The notes beneath the pieces are model-generated. The model did no database searches, was not told the origin of the DNA, and saw nothing but the letters and a program-made list of their open reading frames with translations. A stretch of 64,000 nucleotides of DNA from NCBI GenBank assembly GCA_037349315.1, contig JBAIAC010000014.1, positions 25,149,001 to 25,213,000 of the forward strand, read 5' to 3'. Shown in pieces: positions 56,732 through 64,000 of the stretch. Both the position numbers and the translations under genes were made by a program. Positions within the stretch are counted from its first letter, which is position 1, and each line of letters starts with the position of its first letter. The stretch is from Chelydra serpentina (Eukaryota; Chordata; Testudines; Chelydridae).

Positions 56732-58316
56732 AGTGTATTAATACTAGCAATAAAAATCACTTTACAGGACCACCAAATTTTGAATTTTTCTTGTACAATT
56801 GGAAAGTAGTTGGAGGAGAGATGTAAACCTATATTACACTATATTGCTAGATTTTAAGCTATCCTGGCCCTTGTGTCCATTCTTTCACGATGTATATAGC
56901 TAACTCTTGAAATTAAGTTTCTTAAATCTGTATTTAATTTAGTACATTTGTTTAAATCAATTAATATATAAAATTATCTAGTTAAATGTTATATTATGGG
57001 CCTGGTTCTGCTCTTGTTTGCTGACTTAAATAGTGACTCCACTATGGTTACTGTATAAAATAGGCAATGTTAGGACAATGTTTTTCTGCAATGAAATATT
57101 TTGTTTATTTTGTATTCAAATTAGGATTTCATTAAGTCTTTAACTATGTAACACAGAATGGATAATGAATTTTCGTAACCTCCAAGTTTTCCTTCCTTTC
57201 CTCCCCGCCCCCTTGGAGTGAGCTTCACATTCTTTTGAGACCTACAGATTCAATCGTATTTTATAAGCACAAACTCCAGATCACAATGACAGCAACCATT
57301 CTTCAAAGGGCTGGATGGAGCCCATCATCACCATGTTGTTGAATTGATGGTTCACCACTGAGAAATATATTAAGGTAAAATCCCATCCCCACTGAAGTCA
57401 ATAGTAAAACACGTTTAGAGTATACAATCTCCTCTGTTCCCCAGTGTTGAATATTAAGTATACTCTCTTTGCACTATTCGTAGCAGATATCAGCCCAGAT
57501 GCCTTCAAGTGATGCACAAGGTAGTAAAAGTAATATATCCCTCTTGTAAAATATTTGTAGTGCCTTTATATTAACTTCTAATAGGACTCTATGCTTCTAA
57601 CTCCTTAGATAGTTTTGAAAATCTCACCCCTCAAGTTCTGTACAGCCTCCATGGGTACTATTGCCTCAATCACTTGTCTTCTAACCTTAGACCTTAAGGG
57701 GAATATTAAACCCACAAACACCCCACCGTCTCTATATCCAAACATCACATATATTCCTTCCAATTCTCCAGTGGGGATAATGCTTCTCAGTCTCTATCCG
57801 GTGGAACATCTTTCTCAGCTCATAACAGTTTGCACACTATGTGTGTAAAACATAAGACATCAGAAGTCCATGTTGTTCTTAGCTAGCTGAGATGCAATTT
57901 AAACTTCCCAATGTGAATTTTTCCTAACTGCCTTAGGAGTTTTCTGGACCTGGTTAACCTGGCAGGCAAGGTGGGTATCCCTACAGGCTCATCAAGTAGG
58001 ATGAAAGTTTAGATACCCTGCAGGTTGCACTCCTTTCCTAATAAGCTCTCTAATTTGAATAATTTCCAAGACAGAATGTGTTTTCCTTGTATTTTAATGA
58101 AGCCACAAGTGCATTATTTATGGCATAGTATGAATGAAATCTCTAATATGAAATTGAAATATTTTGTATGAGAAAACGGTAAGATCACAGTTTAGATCTA
58201 GAGCCAAACTGCACGTCATCTTTGAAAAGTCAGGGAGGTTAGGCCATTCTTATTTAGACTTCATGGGTATATTTGAAATAATACAAATGACTAAACCCAG
58301 CATAACAAGACACTAA
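56732..58316. other. No gene recognised
   Basis: AT-rich, unassigned. A 'ccactgaagtcaatagtaaaac' stretch near 57390 belongs to the general class of old palindromic reptile repeats. Confidence 0.5.
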
Positions 58317-58367
58317 GGGTATGTCTATACTTACCCGTCGCGTCGGAGGCGCGGGATCGATGTTCTG

Positions 58368-58410
58368 GGTTCGATTTATCGCGTCTTGTCAAGACGCGAT
58401 AAATCGAACC
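58368..58410. repeat. Perfect 21-bp-arm palindrome
   Basis: Arms of 21 bases (starting GGTTCGATTTATCG and ending CGATAAATCGAACC) are exact reverse complements around a single T at 58389. It would extrude as a cruciform or form a long hairpin in RNA. Confidence 0.95.
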
Positions 58411-58507
58411 AGGAAGTGCTCCCTCGTCGACGCTGGTAATCCAGCTCGACGAGTGGAGTAGGCGGAGTCGACGGGGGAGCCTGCGCGCCGCGTCTGGACC
58501 ACAGGTA

Positions 58508-58577
58508 AGTTCGAACTAAGGTACTTCGACTTCAGCTACGTTATTAACGTAGCTGAAGTTGCGTATCTTAGTTCGAC
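58508..58577. repeat. Second long inverted repeat in the MITE
   Basis: The core CTTCAGCTACGTTA/T/TAACGTAGCTGAAG is perfect. Outside it the arms continue with mismatches through 'gttcgaactaag' on the left and 'cttagttcgac' on the right, about 34 bases per arm. Confidence 0.9.
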
Positions 58578-58602
58578 AGGGGGGGTTAGTGTAGACCTGG
58601 GC

Positions 58603-61600
58603 TAAGTCAAAATTGGATATATTAGTAAATGAAAGCAGTGGTGTTTCATCTTGTTATACCATAACGGATTTTTATCTATTGTGTGATGACCTGAATGAGT
58701 TAAATAAAGAACACCATCTATTTATAGGCTTTCTAAAAGCACAGAGATCTTTATACTCCCTACAGTTTAAAAGGTGATTACTGACTAAGTAAATACTTTA
58801 TACTAAAAGCAGTTCATCCTGATATAACTATTGTAGAGCTGGTCAAAGAAGGGGCACATTCTTCATGCAACTCCTGTGATTTCTGCCCTCTCTCCCCCTT
58901 CCTTGTCAAATAATGCTACTGTATCGATTTAACTGGAGATACCTGACAGATAAAATAAAACCACAATACTTTTCATTTTAAGTGTTTAATCACTCACGTA
59001 GAATGATAGTTTCAGTGATAAATTGAAACATGGCTCCAAACCATCCATGGGATCAATAATCTAAACACTATTAGAGCTATTAAAGACAATGTAAGTATAC
59101 AAGTACTATGCACACCAATGTGCTTTAGCAGCTGCTTCTTTAGAATTATTCTAGATGGTTCTAGTGGCTAATAAAAGTCTAAAGATTCTAAAAAAAGGTT
59201 ATTTGTAAAGTCATTCTGTAAGCAGATCAGTCCAATTGCCAGCTGGTCAAGCAGTGTCTTCACAGTTCTTGTCAGCCTGCTTGTTCTGCCTCCTGAGCCA
59301 TATATAATGAGCCACACCCTCCTGTGTATCTCTTCTTCTATGTTTGGGGTTCTGTCACTACAAAGGGAAGGGGGGAAAGGGGAGGGAGACCTGGGTCCTC
59401 TCACTCCACTGGGTCCTGACCCAGGGCCCTAAAGGGATGTTGCAGTGTTTGGACCACTTATAGGTCCATCCTAAGTTTCTGTGGCTCCTCTCTTTCGGTT
59501 ATGGTCACAGTCTTTTCAATATCAGTGTAGTCTGCCAGGGGGACAACATCCCATCCTTTGGGGATGCTCTGGGGTTCCCAACCCCACCAAAAAACTGAGG
59601 TGAGGAGGAGGAGGTGTTAAACTGGCCCTCCACCTGGAGCATGCCCTACAACCGCTGAGAGGTGGGGGCCTTCCTGAACCAGTACTGCCTGCTGCTTTGC
59701 TCTGGGTTAGTGTGGAGTCTGTAAATCACATCTCTCACATACACACAATCCACCATGCATTTGTACATGTCTGGTTTTTGGCAAACACCTCAATGGCCAC
59801 CCTGAATCTTTGCACCCTAAAATAAGTTATTATATTGGTATTTGTCAAGCTTTTGAAATTAATCCCACATGACTTGTTCAGGGAATCACAAGATGTCTAT
59901 GTCAGAGCAGAGAATAAAAACATAGTCCCAATTTCTATTCCCAAATGCCTGTCACAAGACCATCCTTCATCTTGTTAATTGCCACTGTTTCTCTCTCTTG
60001 CCAGATCACTTTCTACACTGTTTTAGAAATCAATGAAAAACTGAAATAAACTAACATCATAATGCCTGGTTAGTATTACCTTAAATCCAGAAGGCATGGA
60101 ATTTACAGCCCTAACCAAGCTAGAGTATAGAGATGCTGTAAATTAACTAGAAACAGAAAATAAATATCAGGCCATAAGCATAGTAAATATGGTTTTCTTT
60201 CTGATCTTTAAAAAAATAAAAAAGGCAATAATAATAAAGACCATGGTAATACAATGGTAAGATTATAAATTTACATGCATAAAAATTAGTAAATGGAAAA
60301 ACTATTCTTCTCATGGCTACATTATTTCATCTTGTTTGCATATACATACAAATTCAGTTAACTAAAATAAAAAAATTCATATTAACTGACTCATATTTTA
60401 CATGTTATTATGGCATCTTCAGGGGTTTTTTCATTTCCTGAGTCCTCTGTGTATATGTTTGTAATAATAATATTAGTGGACAGTTTGGGATATGTTTTTT
60501 TTTTATTTGTAGCATTTATAGTCAAAAGACATATTTGTCTTTCACACAATAACATTGTTTTATCCAATTATAGCTATTTTAACCAAAGTTAGGGAACTCA
60601 AGTGAGGTTCTGGCAGATGTGGCCTATAGTTACAGAGCCTTTAATAAATATTCATGGATATATCATATTAGTGGTCACTACTGACAACCAGCAGATAAGA
60701 ATAAGGAATAGTTAAAGATGCTGGAGGGAGGCAGAGTAGTTAGGTATCATTATTAGAGTGAGGGAGGAAAAACAAAGCAGTAAATATCCTAAAAATCACC
60801 AAGCAATATTTAAAAAATAAAAAACCGCCATGAAACAAAGAGAAGATTTGTATCCTAGAGAGAGAGTTTGTTATGGAAGCAGAAACAAACTCTCTATGGG
60901 GAGGGAAATAATTTGGTGAGGCTGCTGTCATTGAGAGACCACCGAAGGTAGGTGGTCTCTACATGCCAAAAGTGTACTGACACCTGATATGTGGAATATT
61001 TTCCATCTTGGCACAGAAGACATGTCTGAGGCTTTCATATATAAGTTGCAATAAAACACTGGACCATGTCAACACTGATGCTGGCAAGCCTACACTTATT
61101 TCTGGCATAAGTAAATCATCTGCTGCAAGTATTACATACCTCCCTGTGGAAATTGATGATACAACTGAATATCACCAAAACCCGTCCACCACCTAGCCCC
61201 TCAATTTCCCCAAAGTTGAGATGAAGAGATGACAAGAATGATACAGAATAGAGCCCTGAGGAGGGTTGGAAAGTCCATAGATAGCTTTAAAAACAAGAAG
61301 AGTAATTCTGAATTTGAGTTTGGAAAGAATGGGAAGCCGGGGAGGATGTGTACCATTTCTCCTTACTCATGTGCAGCAACATGTAAGGAAATTATGGTCT
61401 CTTTGTTTAGTTCTCTGTGTAAGATACTCTGTTTCAAGTTTGCTGAAGCCAAACAGGTTTTCTTGGGTAACTTTTCTATGAAAATTTACTGCCTTGCTCT
61501 ATGACAGCAACCTTCCTTTTCCCACAAAAAGTCACAGCCCAATTAACATTAATGTTCCATGGAGTCCTTTGAGAGCTGCAGGGAAATTAGTTCCATAACT

Positions 61601-63026
61601 TATAGGTTCAATCCTACACTAAAAGGATTCCTCCTTATTTTCTGATACAACCCCAAGCAATGTATTGTGATTTTTATAACAGTTCATTATTGTTTAGCAA
61701 ATCTGTCAATATAGGCCAACTGAACAAAATCCCACTATTGCACTGAGCATACCTGAAATGCAATGTTTACATTAGAATAACCTTGGTATTATTAAAAGCA
61801 CAGCAAAAGCACCATATTGAGTCTAGGGATACCATTTGTGCCATCTTTTATGTTGTAGATACAATGAAAGTGTGTTCAGTAATTTGCTATGGTAAAAATA
61901 AAAATTAAATTAAATATTTAGGAGATTAAGATCCTTTATTATACTTACTGGCATAGAAGGATTCCCTGGAATAGCTGATAACAGAATTAGGCCCATTACT
62001 TTTACTAGGGATACTAACAGTTTAGGTCAGTAAACCAGAAGACAGTTTAGGGAAGGTGATCTCCTTGTAGGATATGACAGTTCTAAGCTCAGGGAATTAT
62101 CTAAATATCAGGTCCTATTGAATCCAATGCCTTATGCAGTATGTATATTTCCAAAATTGTGCCCTTTGCCTAAAATTTATTGTAATAATTCCATTGCAAT
62201 ATGTTTTAATTTTGGGAAATGACAGGTGTTGCATACATAGCTTGGATATATTCTAAAACAATTTAATAAATTTGTCATTTGGGTGGTACTGAATATAAGA
62301 ATTATGAGCAAAGCAAGATGCTTGGTGTGTTAATTTTCATGCTCGCAGTCAGAATTCCCTTTCCGTTTGGGGCAATAACATTGTTGGTGAATGAATTCTG
62401 GGGCAAAAATTGAAGGGTTAAGAGCACTAAATGTTTTCTACTGTGTACTTTTCATAAATAAAGACTTGGGCAAGCGTTTTCTACTTTTAATCTCCAGACT
62501 GCATGGGGAATGATTATATAGTATAAGATGTAAAAATAAAATAAAATCCCTAAATTGTTTGAACATCACAAAATAAAAAATCAGTTCTTCGGCACAAAAG
62601 CAGCATGCTCACACAAATATTTTGCTAATGGTGAGAAAGGCAAAATTAAAAAATACTTCCTTCTGTACGTTGGGAAACTATTTTAACTGATGCTTTTCTC
62701 TCTCAATAGCTTTCCCCCACTCCTTCAATTTAACTAGTGTAATTTTTAATGTGTCTTGCTCCTAATAGCCTAATGAAAAACAATACTTCTGTCTCAACTC
62801 AAAACTTTGCTGCAATAATATTCTATTTAAAGTATTTTATGGGAAATTTCATGGTCTCCTGTGCAGGGCATGAAAATCAGAGGGCCTAATTTTCCATTGC
62901 CCTGCACCTTGTGCAGTCATTTAGACCAGTGAAAGAAGTTGTAAAATGCTACCATTGTGATAAAATAACACTTTATGCACACTTTGCATGGTGCCAGTAA
63001 CCACACGTTCATGATCAAGAACCATA
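58603..63026. other. Long stretch, no gene recognised
   Basis: A GC-richer patch at about 59330-59700 ('cactgggtcctgacccagggccctaaaggg', then 'ggtgaggaggagg') resembles reptile LTR or other repeat sequence, but ends were not found. A perfect 8-base-type hairpin 'agaccacc...ggtggtct' lies at 60936-60960. Around 61250-61340 'ctttaaaaacaagaagagtaattctgaatttga' looks like an old interspersed repeat I cannot name. No host coding region supported. Confidence 0.4.
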
Positions 63027-63215
63027 GCCAAAATCAGGAGACCTGTGTTCCATGCTTGACTCTGCCACTATCCCTCAGTTATAACAAATTACTTAATCTC
63101 TTTGCTTCTGAGTTTTCCCCATCTGTAAAACAGGGCTAATGAAACTCATTGTTCATAGTAAATTGCTTTGAGATCTATGGATTAAACAGCATGTACATCA
63201 TTCACCTATTAATGC
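63027..63215 (+). repeat. MIR-type SINE
   Basis: Contains 'aatcaggagacctgtgttccatgcttgactctgccacta' (head and CORE), 'taatctctttgcttctgagttttccccatctgtaaaacagggctaatg' and a tail with 'ttgctttgagatctatgga'. Plus orientation, near full length, diverged. Confidence 0.8.
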
Positions 63216-64000
63216 TTTCAATTGATTATAACAAGTGGAGCTGTCTAAATATTTGGCAAATTCATTTTACAACTTTTGTGATTTAAAGAGAAATTTATTG
63301 TAAAAATCTTCCCCCCACCCCCACTTATTCATCCAACACTAATTACAAATCATATGTTTACAAAAGGCTTATAAAGGAACCTCAAAATGTTTTCATGTTC
63401 TAAATTTTAATACATATCAACAGATTTGAAAAGAAACATCTATTTTTCTTAAATATTATTGTAATTAGGAAAAGTAAAATAAATTTAAAAACTAGTATAA
63501 AGATAAAGACGAGAAAAGCAAAAAAAAAATTAAAAAAGGACTATATATGGAAGAAGTGCAGAGCTGGGAAAATCTTGGAGTTTTACTTCACAGGCGGCTC
63601 ATATCAAGTCTTTGTAGGCCTGCCCTCTGTTCTTTGCTCTGACTTTCTGTTCAAATGAGCTTATAAACATGAATCAATATGCAGTTGAAGTCTAGTGTTT
63701 TGTGTGGTTGTAGGTCAAGACTTGAGCAAAACCACCAAAATTAACATGATTTGTACCCAAGAGCATAAAACTTTTCCAGGTACTCAACATGTCAGCCAGA
63801 TTTATTTGAATCTCAGCCCACGTGCACAAACCTTTCAGTAGACCAAGTTCTGGTTTCCTAACAAACCCCAAATCAGGAAAGTTACTCTTTTTGAAAATAA
63901 GCCAATCCATTTTGCGTCCAATATGGTAGAACCCTATCTTCTTCAATGAAAAATGAATTTTATGACCAACAGAGGCTATTCTGAGATAATTTTAGTTAGC
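63216..64000. other. No gene recognised
   Basis: AT-rich, with A-rich runs at 63470-63540. Nothing else identified. Confidence 0.5.

Larger units (their letters stand above)
58317..58602. mobile_element. CpG-dense palindromic MITE, PIF/Harbinger-like
   Basis: Begins GGGTATGTCTATACTTACCC and ends GGGTTAGTGTAGACCTGGGC, a degenerate inverted pair of about 20 bp. TAA flanks both sides (58314-58316 and 58603-58605), the 3-bp target typical of PIF/Harbinger. Inside are two strong palindromes (58368-58410 and 58508-58577). By my count it holds about 31 CpG in 286 bp, against a CpG-poor surround. No coding capacity. Length, ends and target site all fit a non-autonomous Harbinger element; the family is not named. 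Confidence 0.75.

Noticed and set aside
58317..58602. CpG island promoter of a host gene
   Set aside because: The CpGs are confined exactly to an element with terminal inverted repeats and a TAA duplication, and no exon lies nearby.
59330..59700. GC-richer patch as a gene fragment or LTR
   Set aside because: No reading frame with domain content and no element ends; left as unassigned repeat-like sequence.

Overview
The window looks like non-coding nuclear DNA from a sauropsid vertebrate, most probably a turtle; a crocodilian is not excluded. The call rests on repeat content: many CR1 LINEs of the turtle/crocodile type in both orientations, CORE-type MIR SINEs, palindromic PIF/Harbinger-like and hAT-like MITEs, and no L1 or Alu. 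The background is AT-rich and CpG-poor. I found no convincing host exon, RNA gene or promoter. Every long or recognisable reading frame belongs to a transposable element and nearly all are broken. The window is probably a gene desert or the inside of a large intron.

Layout. 1-3.6 kb: unassigned AT-rich DNA. 3.62-7.30 kb: a complete hAT transposon with terminal inverted repeats (TIRs) and an 8-bp target-site duplication (TSD); its transposase gene is broken by frameshifts and a CR1 tail. 8.5-10.2 kb: an old CR1. 10.2-10.4 kb: a head-to-head tRNA-like SINE. 11.7-15.5 kb: a long CR1 with endonuclease and reverse transcriptase (RT) remnants, split by a 637-bp LTR-like insertion with a 4-bp TSD. 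17.7-18.35 and 40.6-41.8 kb: two LTR-like elements with similar 5' ends. 20.8-24.2 kb: a decayed PIF/Harbinger element carrying a HARBI1-like transposase remnant and an antisense LINE fragment. 24.5-25.3 kb: two foldback MITEs. 25.9-26.8 kb: a possible solo LTR. 27.8-28.3 kb: a CR1 3' end. 29.56-32.05 kb: an antisense endonuclease/RT LINE of another clade, ending in a (GAT)n-type tail. 33.7-33.9 kb: a hAT MITE. 40.5 kb: an L2-like RT scrap. 42.8-44.5 kb: two young CR1 pieces in opposite orientation. 45.5-47.1 kb: MIRs and an old foldback region. 52.2-56.6 kb: a nest of CR1, LTR, MITEs and a younger CR1. 58.3 kb: a CpG-dense palindromic MITE. 63.1 kb: a MIR.

The elements act only as parasites of one another: autonomous copies (hAT, Harbinger, CR1, a second LINE) sit beside short non-autonomous elements whose ends resemble theirs, and insertions into insertions give a relative chronology. 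I see no undescribed biological system. The most informative items are the nested loci, the CpG-rich MITE with a TAA duplication, and a 191-bp foldback with an unusually long (about 10 bp) target duplication. All family assignments are by recognition and unaided translation; none was checked against a database.
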